Positions 1 to 11,700 of a stretch of 64,000 nucleotides of DNA are shown in pieces. Each line of letters opens with the position of its first letter. Position 1 is the first letter of the stretch. This stretch comes from Chaetorhynchus papuensis. Its lineage: Eukaryota; Chordata; Aves; Passeriformes; Rhipiduridae. The position numbers and the translations under genes were made by a program. The notes under the pieces are model-generated. The model saw nothing but the letters and a program-made list of their open reading frames with translations, was not told the origin of the DNA and did no database searches. The stretch is taken from contig VWYX01000200.1 in the NCBI GenBank assembly GCA_013396525.1, positions 555,475 through 619,474 on the forward strand. Direction: 5' to 3'.

Positions 1-810
1 ATTTGTTTCCAATCTTGTCACCTTGGCTCAAAGCAGATCTCATCATACCATGTTAGTGGTCCTAAATACAAAGTAAGGCAATTCCCAGTCTGAATGAGTG
101 GGTCTGAATTTGCCAGTCTTGCCCTGCAGGCAAAAAAGGAAGAAATTTTTCTTAAAATTGTCTGGAGGGCTGGCATTCCCGCTCATTGTTTACACAGCCA
201 ATCACTTAGCAAGCCTCATGTAACAACACATGGAATAGGGAACTAAAGGCACTGAAAGGTAATATTTTAATTTACTATATATATATAATTTTACAAGTAA
301 CCACTTAATAAAATAGCATTTTTCTTCAGTTTTCTCAACAGTATTTGGTTAGCTTCCATTTATGACTGTCAGTTGGTGCAATCCTGCTTCACTCTCTTTC
401 TTAATAGTAACACCAAACCCATAAATTTTAATTTTTCGTTCTTAATTCTCTTTCTCATATATATTTAATTTTCTTACTGCTGTACCTCTATCCCAGTAAA
501 AAACCCATAAATTCTGGCATAAAAGCACCCATCAATTTTTTGCCTATTACCTAGTAGTGAAATTGCCCTATTAGGTCAGCTTACAATGTCTGCAGTAAAT
601 ATGCCACATACAAATAAATCTCAGTATAAAACCATATACATAAATTAGTAGTAACAGCTGAACATTGGGATCTCTGATTTTAATTTACAGTGTAATTTAC
701 AGTGTAGAACAAAACAAAAACCAGCTTATCACTCGGAGAAATACAAACACCGCCCCCGCCCAGATACCTGAAAATAATTATCCATTGTGTGTGTATATAT
801 ATGAATACAA

Positions 811-1070
811 ATCACAGAGTTATAGAATAGCCTGGGTTGGAAGGCACCTTAAAGTTCATCTTCTTCCAATCCCTCACTGTGGGCAAGGGCACCTTCCACT
901 AGACCAGGTTGCTCAAAGCCCCATCCAATCTGGACTTGAGCAATTCCAGAGATGGGGCAGCCACAGCTTCTCTGAGCAACCTGTTCCAGTGCCTCACCAC
1001 CCTCACAGTAAAGAATTTCTTCCTAATATCCAATCTCAATCTACCTTCTTTCACCTTAAAGCCACTAATA
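811..1070 (-). mobile_element. CR1 LINE, 3' end fragment
   Basis: The plus strand shows the complement of a CR1 3' end. It begins at a TATAGAAT-type terminal repeat, passes through GGTTGGAAGGCACCTTAAAG, CACCTTCCACTAGACCAGG and the GTTCCAGTGCCTCACCACC block, and reaches AAGAATTTCTTCCTAATATCC. The element therefore lies on the minus strand, same orientation as SLC2A9. It is 5' truncated, as is typical, and moderately diverged. It sits just downstream of or within the far 3' UTR. Confidence 0.88.
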
Positions 1071-1744
1071 TGAAGCCACTGAATATTACTATGTATCTAT
1101 ACTTGGAATGTATATACTCACATATGCATACACATGTGAATGTATATGCAAATTTTCTCACAAAAAATGCTCCAAATGCATGAATTTCTAGATTAGTAAA
1201 TATAACTTGTGGAAGCAGTTGACGCTACCTACACGCTGCACTTTCTTATGTCTTACTCCTAACTGAGAGCAGCTCTAAGATTTACTGATTTTCATATAAA
1301 ACAGATATTTAACTTAAAAGTTCTTATTATCTCTCAGCATCCTAGAGAGATCAAGAAAAAATGTTATAAAAATTACAAACTGTAAAGGTGATGTTCATTA
1401 AGAAAAAATCCCATTAATTGTTCACCGAACCACTGAGAGCCTGCTGAGTCTTCCTCTCAAGAAATCAGACAGTTTTACAAAGCCGTAGATAGCTTAGAAA
1501 CTTATTAACATGAACTAGACCTGTTGCTTCAGAATCTAATGCCAAAATAAAAATTAGAGTTTAAGCAAGAAATAGGCACCCAAATTCCTATGCAGAGATC
1601 TGAGTGTTAAGAACTAACAGTTATCGGGTCTCACGGACATTTGGGCTCCTAAGACTTGTTCAAAAAGAATTTGAAAAGAAAAGAAATAAACAAAAAAATT
1701 AAAAAACCCCAAACATTGGAACACTTAATTGTTTGAATTTTTGT

Positions 1745-1750
1745 TTTAAT
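1745..1750 (-). promoter_or_regulatory. candidate poly(A) signal ATTAAA
   Basis: The plus strand reads TTTAAT, so the transcribed strand carries ATTAAA, about 775 bases past the SLC2A9 stop. This is the common variant hexamer. It is a weak call because the region is AT-rich and further ATTAAA copies occur closer to position 1. Confidence 0.25.
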
Positions 1751-2523
1751 AGTATACCTTACATATACCATCAGAGTTCTCTCACTTCACCATGAGGTTT
1801 AGCTTTCTTTTCATATTAAAGATTATAAGCTCATTCTTAAAAAATAAAGAAATGCAGTGCCAGCAAACCCAGAAACTAGAGACAACTCTATTACTAGGGA
1901 ATCAGGATTTGCAAGTGAGACAAGGAAACTCATCAGGACCCAGAGCTGGCCATTTGTGGGAAGGTGGGAGATATTCAAACAATGCAACTGAAAGTCAAAA
2001 CAGCTGGGAAAGGAATGGGAGGTAGGGGAGTGTCATCTCAGTTCTCATGGGCAGCTTGAATGACACCTTGGGAAATGTGGAGAAATACATTCTGGTGCCA
2101 TTTCAGGTTTGCCTCTCAGCAGACCCCCACAGGGATCTCTTCCCTTTTCCCTGCCTCCTCCTCCTCATGGAGAGAGCAGAACACCTCCCTGTGAGCACAC
2201 AGGGCTGTTCAGCCAGCTGCTGCCCACACCCCCGGCTCCCCACTGCCACTTCACATCTCCAAGTCTGTATTCCCCACCCCATTCAACACAGCACTTGCTT
2301 CACAGGTGCCAAGGAAACTCCATCTCATCTATTTTATCAGTTGCCACTCCTCCCGCCCCTCATTGTCTCAACCATCACCCCAGCTGCTAATGATTTCACC
2401 CATACTCACTCACAACATTTTCAAGGGGGAAGCAGTTCATGATGTCATAAAACATACACGTTGTGCACTGCTATAAATGAAAAGAGCACTCTTTCCCCCA
2501 AACCCTGAAAGAGCATCCTGGGT

Positions 2524-2781
2524 TTACACAATCTCTTTTTTGGTTTCCCCATTGTCCACTGAAGATGTGAAGTTTGATTCTTGTTCTTCACTTGATTTCC
2601 TCTCCCCTGGGTAGTGCTTCATCTCTTGCATTTCTAAAGTTATTTTATTCCTTTTGGCAAATGCTTGGCTGATCTCATGAAATGTCTTATTTTTTGTTTC
2701 AGGCAAGACAAAAAACAGGTAGGTTGCCCCTGCAAAGCAGATGCCAGCAAACACTAGGAAGCAGTAGGTCTGTAAACCAGC
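2524..2781 (-). CDS. SLC2A9: SLC2A9 last coding exon: TM12 and C-terminal tail
   Basis: 258 nt including the TAA stop, coding 85 residues. The acceptor is CTATTCACAG. It starts AGLQTYCFLVFAG, runs through TM12 and the PETKNKTFHEISQAF motif that ends GLUT transporters, then adds a hydrophilic tail of 44 residues after SQAF. The tail is rich in Glu, Lys and Ser and ends KKEIV. From memory the human tail after the same motif is about 26 residues, so this one is longer. The tail is uninterrupted and the splice is clear. Confidence 0.95.
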   Translation of the reverse strand, partial: AGLQTYCFLVFAGICFAGATYLFFVLPETKNKTFHEISQAFAKRNKITLEMQEMKHYPGERKSSEEQESNFTSSVDNGETKKEIV

Positions 2782-5700
2782 CTGTGAATAGAAAACAGAG
2801 GAGATGGTCGTTACAAAAGAGAAAAAATTCAGAAGAAAGGCAGGAATGGTTTGAAAGAAAAAATGGGGTGTATGGAGCAATTTTTAACCAAGTACAGTAT
2901 ATGCTGGCACTCACTGCTAGTCAGAGTGCTGAGAAGTTCATAAAAATGCATGAATTTGGTTCTTCCAACGGTGCCTGTGGCCTGTCGACAGTAAAGCAGG
3001 TTCCTGGCAAAGGCACAGAGCTGCAATCTGGGCAGTGCTGGAGACACCAGACTGAGCTGAGGCAGCTCGGGGAGAACAGGTGGCAGCAGGGCTCCTGCAC
3101 CCAGCCTGGCACTGCTGGGGCTCCTGGAAACCAGGCACGTGTGTCCCTGGGCTGTTCTGCACACCTCCTCCCAGCTCCAAGGCACAGAAACTGAGGCACG
3201 CTTTAGCAGTGCTGGGCACCTCTACACAACTCATGGAAAAACTGCCACAGCCAGGGGTGCCTTCGTCACAGTAGTTACAGGCTTTGAGATTTGCAAAATA
3301 AACGAGGAAAAAACCCGAATGGCACACATTTGTTATCGCTCGTATGGCTATGGGAGTTCACAGCAGGAAAAAAAAATCCTTAAAATGCATTTCTTATTCA
3401 CGCTAGAAAATGTAAGAGTTAGTTAAGGGAATGCAAAGTACAGACCATATTTGAATGTTATGGATTTTGCTTCACGGCAAATACAAAGAGAGTATAATTA
3501 AAGAAGTTTGTTTATAAATTGATTACAAAGGCTCCAACCAGCCAGCAGGAGTTGTACTTCACTGAAATATAAGTATTTCTTGCCTGGTGATTAATAGATC
3601 ATTTTACAGCTATTGATCACCTTTCAACAGTACAGTTGTGAAAAAACATTTGATAATTACAATATCTGCGCTTTTATTGAACGTGGAAGAAGTTTGACAT
3701 CATGGCTCCAGGGAAGCCACTTGGAACCTTTGAGGAAATCTCCCTTCCTCCTCTATTGATTTACACTCTCAAACATCCAATGAACCCAAATTTTTGGACT
3801 TTCTTTTATTATCAAGGCTAAATTAAACCAGAAAGTGTATTTCCAACACCAAAAATAAGGCGACCTTTCTGAGGTGCCTTGTGTGAGGTCATGAACAGCA
3901 AACCCAAGGAGAACCAGACTCCTCGCACACCACCTCAGGTGCTGCAAGGCTGAGGTTACCCCGGGGAAAACCACTCAGGACAGAGGAAGCAGACCTGCCT
4001 TCCTAAACATACGTATTTATAGATGCCATTAAAAGTATGACTTACTTCTGACTGAAGTAAGACAGAACCAGACAATGCTGCAGCCCTGATTTTGCACATT
4101 TTTGTAGTACACTCTCATCATCGTTAGCCACACCAGTCCTACACTGCAGGCTGGTTTAAGTTCCTGCTTTGGGTGCTCAAGGTATATGCAATTCCTAGCA
4201 CTATTTTTATGTTTCAAATAAAATACTTGCTCATTATACATCATGAGTGGTGTGCAAGAAGAGCATCAATTCCTGTGTGGAACAAGAAAGAAAAAATGGA
4301 ACAAACCCTTTCCCGCAGCTGCATTTTAATACCATGGCTGATTGCCAGCCTGCCCAGTTACAATGTTCTCTGTTCCTGCAGGTAATTCATTACCTGGTTC
4401 ACTGCTTCAAATCCTGCCTGTAATAGGAAAAGCTGGCAAGTGCGTTCTCTGATATTGTCGATGGACTCCAGAGATAATCAATGTTTTTTCATTAAATCCT
4501 AGAAGCATGAAGTCCTGAGCAACCTGACAAGTCAAACAGCCTGGGTGATGCAGGAGGAAATATTCCAGCATGGAACAGATAGAAGTTCCAAGCTCATACA
4601 GAGGCAGAAACAAGGGGATATAGTAGACAGGAGAAAATAATTTATCAGTGCCTCATAAATCATCCTGTCATGCTAAGAATTTGAATTTTACATCTGGATC
4701 TTCTTCATTTGTAATTGTTGTTCAGCTGAATGGCAGAGTTTCAATCCAAAATCATGTTTTTCACTTTTTAAAATTTCACTGTATTAAATATTCTTCATGA
4801 TGAAAAAGAACCATTAATGCTTCATATGAGTAAACCTGGCAACCAAATGTAATAATTTACCTGCATTTCTTGGTGGTGCAGCCACAACTTTGTCCCACCT
4901 TTCTTATTCCTATTTATTTCTTTGGTGTCCATGAGCTAAATAAATTAGTGCTTATTATCTTTTATTTATGTCTCTGTAAACCTGTTTTAATCTAACTAAA
5001 TACTCATGAGTGCAGGTTTTATTTGCAATTATTTTACATAATGTATTTATATTTATTGTTAATAATCATACTCTTCTTAATTTCTGCAATCCCTTAAAAA
5101 GTAGCCCTCAAGGGCCTTCAACTGAAGTTTCGCAGAGAATAAACTAAAAATTAAATTTTGTTATAAATACTACAAGTGGGTTTTGTAGGGCTTATAAAAG
5201 GCTGCACTTGTGTCCTGCAGGATTTGTCTAACAGGCCCATAATTCCCAGATAGGAACACTGCAGGGTGACCACAAAAACCCTTTTTTCACCAGCAATTCT
5301 TCAGTCATAATATTTCCTTAAAGCTGGTGACTATTTTGCAGTCACGGGGAAGAAAAGCACTCATTCAGAAACCTTTTGTAACTCATCCATAGTTCAATTC
5401 ATATCACCCAAACCTGCATTTGGCACAGAAGAACATCACATGTTAATTAAATTACTTGTTATAAGCATGAAACTTTTCACCTGCACTGTACACTGATAAA
5501 GGATGTAGGACAGAAATACAGGATGAAGGGGGAGGAAAGTCACAAATCCCAACTCAGTAAAAACCTTCAGTGGGACATGGGTGGAATACAGTTCAGCCTA
5601 GATGTTTAAATCATTTTTATCTGTTTCTGATATCTTTTGAATTGCCTGGTGCTGGAGAAAAGATCTGAGAGGTGGAACAAGCAATAGATTAGTCAAAACA

Positions 5701-8700
5701 TATCTGACATGCCTGTCAGGGGATCTAGAAGGTGAGATAATGTGATGGAAAACCAGTAAATGCTGAGCTATTGAACAATGGCTACTACAGAAAAGGTACT
5801 GTTAGATCTGACAGGAAACTGGATCTGTCTTTTTCCACAAAATTACTGTGCTTTCTTTTCTTTATGTTGGATATTATTTATATTGTGTCCATGAAACTTG
5901 TATCCCTCACTTACTATTACTGTCTGTAACTGCCAGAGTCTCCCAGCTAATCCGTAATTGCTCTGTGTTGTTTTACTCCTTCCAGCTTGCTAGAGGTGAG
6001 CCTCCTGCTGCTACTCTGGAAGTAAAACCCCAGAGTATTGCTTATCTTAGGCTGGGGTGGGAGTAAAAAGCTGAGGAAAAACTTCAAATAAAGCCTTTGG
6101 TGACAAAGCATGGGTTCTCTGCAGCTCTGGGTATTTGGGCAAACAGACATGGATGGCCTCAAGGTTGTTCAGGGATGTGTGAGTTGTCAATGATACAAGA
6201 ATAATAACAACATATATGATAAAATTGAAAAGGCAAGTATTTTTTATATTCTTTGTGACCTACTACATGGGGAAGAAGCCTCTGTTCAGAAACTTGAATA
6301 CTCATATCCACCCGAAGAGTAGCTTGGCTCCTTAGCAAAGTACACCTCCTCTGAACAGCTAGAAGGGGCAGCTAAAAGAGGAAGGGAAAGTCAGGGGAAG
6401 AAGTAAAAGCAAGTTAATTCTGAATGGAACTAAGTAAATAGAGAAAAAATTCAAGGGAAGTATGCAGTTTCTGTAGTTCTGTTTTCCCACGCAAGGACAT
6501 GTTACTGTCTCACACTCTGCTCCAAGCAACAGCAGCAGCAGCAGCAGCAATCCTGGCCATGCAGGAGGCACCAAGCCAGCCCCATCCACATCCCACTGAC
6601 ACATCCACTCATGCTGGTCTCTTCACACTGCCTGCACGTACTGCTCAGCTTCAGAACACACTGCCACCTTCACAAAGCTGCTCTCCCTCCCCCAACACCA
6701 GGCAGGCTCGCCAGAGCTAGGAAAAGGTTCCCTCAGCACTACCTGAAGCCAGGCTTTTACGTGCACGGTTAGAAACCCAAAGGTCAGCAGGAAGGCAGAA
6801 CAAAGCACTACAACAGCCCGTGCTTCCCAGCTGTTTTCCCTTAGCATCTCCTTAAGCATAACCTCCTGCAGGAACAGCCAAGGTTCAAAGCTGAGCAGAG
6901 TTTCAGGGGGTTTCCTAAATAACAACAGTGCTGCCTCTCGATAGATATCCATTCAGAGCCAAGGGCAGACACACAGGTGAGGATCCTCAAAGGACCAGGC
7001 TTTCTGGGGGTTACTGAAGGTCACCTGCCCTCTCAAGTGTACCGGGGAGGGCAAAAGAACAGCAGACACACATTGATGCAATCTCCTGAGGGAAGCACCT
7101 GCTTAGTCAGCAGTCTAATAAAACCTCTTCAAAGCAGGACTTACATTGGATTTTTCAAGGCTGGTGAGGGCTATTTTTATACAGGATATTTAATAGTTAA
7201 GCATAAAATTTTAAATGCATCACCTTCTATTTTCATACCAACTTTCTAAGGAGGTTATTTGAAAAGCAACATTTCTGCAAATTCTGGCCAGCTGAATCCT
7301 GAATGACTCATTTTTATCTTCTATTTTCTGCAGATGATCAAGGTTTTGTATTTGTGGAAAAAAAAAAAAAGGAAAACCAAGAAGTGATTTACCTAAGACA
7401 TGCATGCAATTACCACAAAAAAGAATCAAAGTTGAAGTACTCAGGCAATTCCCCCAAAGCAGATCGCAGACATGGCAAGCAATCAGGCCTGACTTTGAGG
7501 ATGAAATAGAGCTGCGTAAGTGAGGTGTATGAATAAGTGGGTGCAGCTTTGCTACATTTTCTTAAGCAAAGAGATGAACAAACATATCCCCAGCTTTAGT
7601 GAGGGGCAGCTATACACATTAGAGAGAATGTACAGGCATTTCCCCCACCTCCCTTTAAATAAAATACTAAAGAATGCCTAATTTTTAGCATTATGAATTG
7701 ACTTTAAGTGCCCAAAATGAATCAGCAGAAGAGCTCGTTTTTTAATGCTAAAAAGTAAACTGAAACAAATAAAAAACCTATCATTGAAATGATCAGAATT
7801 CTGTTTCAAATTAAAAAACCTGCACAATTTGCCACTTTTGAAGTAATCTAGCTGAGAACAGTCTTCTTGTTAATAGCTTACATGCTGTGAACACCATAGT
7901 CTGGGGGATCTAAAAGTAGTTGAGAGGAACATCATTATATGCTATTTAACAATGGTTGCTTACTGACTTAAAACGCTCTGTAGCAACGGTTAAATTCTAA
8001 GCAGGACTGCGATACTGGAAACAGGAAAATAGATATTCTAGGCCAGATACAGCAAAATAAACGAGCAAATGAACAAATTCTGAATCATTTTAACAAACTT
8101 AACACATTAATATTTCTAAAACAAAACTTCTGGCTCTTTCCAGCAAATGCCAAATGTGATTCTAAATTCTCAACTTGCAAAGTCACAGCCCTTGACACCA
8201 GCAATGGATTCTTGCATTTGGAAGTTGCCGTGAAGATTAGCATCTTGAGATGTGGGTCAAACTGGCTTTTTGAGTGGTGAGGTCAAATGACAGTGGTTCT
8301 ATGTCTTACAAAATTGATCAGCAGAAAAACTGTTATTCATGTAGACATTTGACTTCACTTTGATTCAAATTGATACAACCCAGTGAAACAAATGGATAAG
8401 AGCTTGTGTCCTTTACCCTTTGTCCTTCTTCTGTTCCAGACATAATTTAAGGTTCTGCTGAAAGTGCAGGACAATGAAGAAGGACAGAGCACTAAACTAT
8501 AATGTATGAAACATAAATCCTAAGTAAAAAATGGAGACATTTTTAGACATGAACTGCAATTTCAGCCATGACCCTCACACACTCACTATCTCCTCATAAA
8601 AATTGAACAGACCCTTATATTGTATCCCTGAAGTGGGTTGCTTATAATTAAGATAAACACACCTAACCCTCAGATAGCCCACATTTCATTTTCTCATCTT

Positions 8701-11700
8701 TGAGGGGAACTTTAGCCATTTCCCTTAATAGAGGGACACTGTCATTACATGAAACATCCAATGTATTTGAAGAAGCTTAAAATAGTTTGGCTGAGGGAAA
8801 CTATTAATAACTTTCTGTGAACACCTATCTTACTGAAATCCTTGTGCTGAGGAATGGAAAAAGTCAAGGGATACTATTACACAGTAAGGAACTAGTGACA
8901 ACCAAAAGACAGTCTTTCTGAGGCATGAGAAAGAAAATCTCTAGTGTAAAAATAAGGAAGAAATAGAGTAGAAGTAAAACAGGCCCTCCAGAAACAAACA
9001 TAATGACTCAGAAGTATTACTTCACAGGCACAAATAAATTAGTCTCTAAAGGGAGGAAAATAAACACACACACAAGTCTTTGCATTGTACTAGTAAGCAA
9101 CCTGAACGAAGGCTTCAAGGCTTGAAGCACCTTTATCCCATATGATGCTGAGCTTCATCTGGATCACAGATCCAACCAGATTGTTTTGGTCAAACCCCAG
9201 TTAAGAGTAAGATCAGTTTTCCCTATAGCAGTCCTGTGATCATAACTGGCTATTCCTTTGAAATCCCTGCCTGTTGGAAATATTTGTATAAGGAGGAAAG
9301 TCTGAAGATGAGCTGTTCTTGAAAATTAAAAATATAAAATAAAATACATAGCAATTTAAATATTTCTTGAATATGTACTGAATATACAATGTCACTTTGG
9401 CATCAAAAAAAGACTTTGCAAAGTCTTCTAGAAAGAGAAATTTTTATGACAGAAAACTTACGGAGAAATCTGCTATGTTGTCCTACAGTACAATACTAAT
9501 TTACCATATAGTCTTTAAGTGCCTCATAGCAATCTAATAGAACAACTTGAAATATGGCATAAAAATGCATCAGGATGTAATGAAAATAACATGCTGTGAA
9601 ATTATTTGCTAATTATTAATGTTTAATAATTTTTTGTATTGACACAATGCATTACAAAAGGTGAACAGAAACTTCTTCCAGATAACATGTAATTTAAGGT
9701 CCTGCTACACCATTGGATTACCCAAGTCTATCTGTGCCAACTGACTGCTGATGAAGAGTATTACTTTAACACCTATTCTATTACTTTAACACAAGCTTAT
9801 TCTAAAGCACCAGAAGTTTTCAGGCCTTTTAGATTATACTTTTATTATTATTTTTTACATTATTTAGATTAGATTATACTTTTCTGGTGGTTTGTTGTCC
9901 CCTGTGCCTGCTTCAGCTCATTGCACCCATTTCCACATACATATACATTCTAATTTCTGATTTACTGGGTCCCTGTTCACATTTCATCACCTCAAATAGG
10001 TATGAGTGATGAGGTGGAAGAGAAGCTACATTCAATTTTTGTTTTTAATTTGTCAAGAATTGATTTGTATACTATTCAATCTCATCCATATATTTTAATG
10101 TATGACTCAAGCCACTCTGATTATATTTATCTACAGATGGTTGAAGGGCAAAAATCTAGTCATTCAAGTTAGTTAATTAGTGACATTTAGAGAACTAACT
10201 ACTGGTTGATTTTTTTAGTAGCTCTAAAGTTACCAGATTTGTTTCCCAAATGTTTGGGATGATTTTGTAGAAGCACACCAGGGACCAAAAAAAGTGGCTG
10301 CTGTTTCTCAAGCAATCAGGTTAGTATTTAAATACACAGACAGAATTATGCATTCATCCTGTGAAGGTATTTTAAAGATTTTTTTTTTCCTGGTTTAGGT
10401 TTATGAAATGAGCTAAGAAGAGGATATTGCCTTTCTGTGAAGAAAGAGGTGACTCATAAACTGGATTTTGAGAATAAGGTTGACTGAAATAGGAAAAAAG
10501 TTAAAGCTTGGGAAAGAGGAGATGTTCTAGTTTGATCTTGTGAAAAAGCTTTAAAAATCAAAGTCTGAGTAACACTGCTTTCATCTTTAGGTGCAAACTC
10601 TAAGCTTTTTCTCTTTTTTATTTCTCTTTTCTTTAAAAGAAGAAAAAATCCAATATCACCTTCAAGCTGGAAATATAATTTATCTTCATTAAAACGAAAC
10701 TGGATAATTTTGTAATCACACAACAGGATATTTTTATGACACGTAATGATAAATTCCCCAAGGCTACAGCAAACTTCATATGGATGCATGCTAAATCACT
10801 CAAAAAGCTTTAATATGCACATGGAAAATTAGAGAATGTAGCTTGATGTTTAATTTGAATTTACTAAGGGTCTTTTTAAACAGTTTTCACCAGGTGATCT
10901 GTCAGGTAGGATTAGCAGAACAAGCAGGGAGTGTCCTGCGTTGCGTGCATTCAGATCTGACAGCTGACCAGAGCTCAGGGTAATCCCCAGTTTTGTGCAG
11001 GAGGTGGAAACTGCAATTTTTGAGATTGGATTACTCTCTAAATGTCTCTGGATAATTAAAAAAAAAAAAAAAAACAACCACAACAAATAAAAATATTCTG
11101 ATTAAATGCCCCTAGATTTGAGATCTTGTTCTCTGTCCCTGCCCAGCTGCCATGGAGGCAGGTGGTGGAACCAGAAGTACCTGGCCAACTGGGCTGGAAG
11201 GGAAGGTCTAATGCAACTTAAACAGTCATTCCCCATCTTCTGGAAGAAAAAGCTCTTAAACCACACAGAAGTATCCATTTGCTGGATGAGCTGGGACTGC
11301 CTCCTGGACCAGGTTTTGTTTTCAAAAGGGAGTTGTCCAATTTTTTCTATCATTCAGTAGATGTTCTAACAACCGCAGTGGAAAAGGAATTATGTCTCTA
11401 CATCCTTTTGAAAATCTCACCTGAGAGTGTCTAATCTGTAAAGGCCTTCACCATGGAACTGGTGGAAAACACTCATCAATTTCAGTAAGCATGAAAAGAA
11501 GCTCTAAAGATCAAGCAGTGTAATTGCAGTTAATGGTAGTAAATGGACAGAGTTTGGAAAGATCAGACTTTATAATCCTGCTGACTTTTGAAGGTCATCC
11601 AAGTAATCAAAACTACTAGAGACTTGTCCCTGTTAGAAGAAATTTTAAGTGTCAAACTTAGATCATGGGTCAGACTTTATAAGGCTTTCAAGTTCTCCCC

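Larger units (their letters stand above)
1..2523 (-). other. SLC2A9: SLC2A9 3' UTR and downstream flank
   Basis: Sequence following the stop codon on the minus strand. The transcript end is not resolved. I see no AATAAA on the minus strand here; the nearest plausible signal is ATTAAA at 1745-1750, which would give a 3' UTR of roughly 0.8 kb. The stretch 2100-2400 is C-rich on the plus strand (G-rich in the transcript). A CR1 copy lies at about 811-1070. I find no other gene in this stretch. Confidence 0.5.

Noticed and set aside
2047..2442. Plus-strand ATG frame of 131 codons opposite the SLC2A9 3' UTR
   Set aside because: Pro/Cys/His-rich low-complexity reading of a C-rich stretch, with no recognisable domain.
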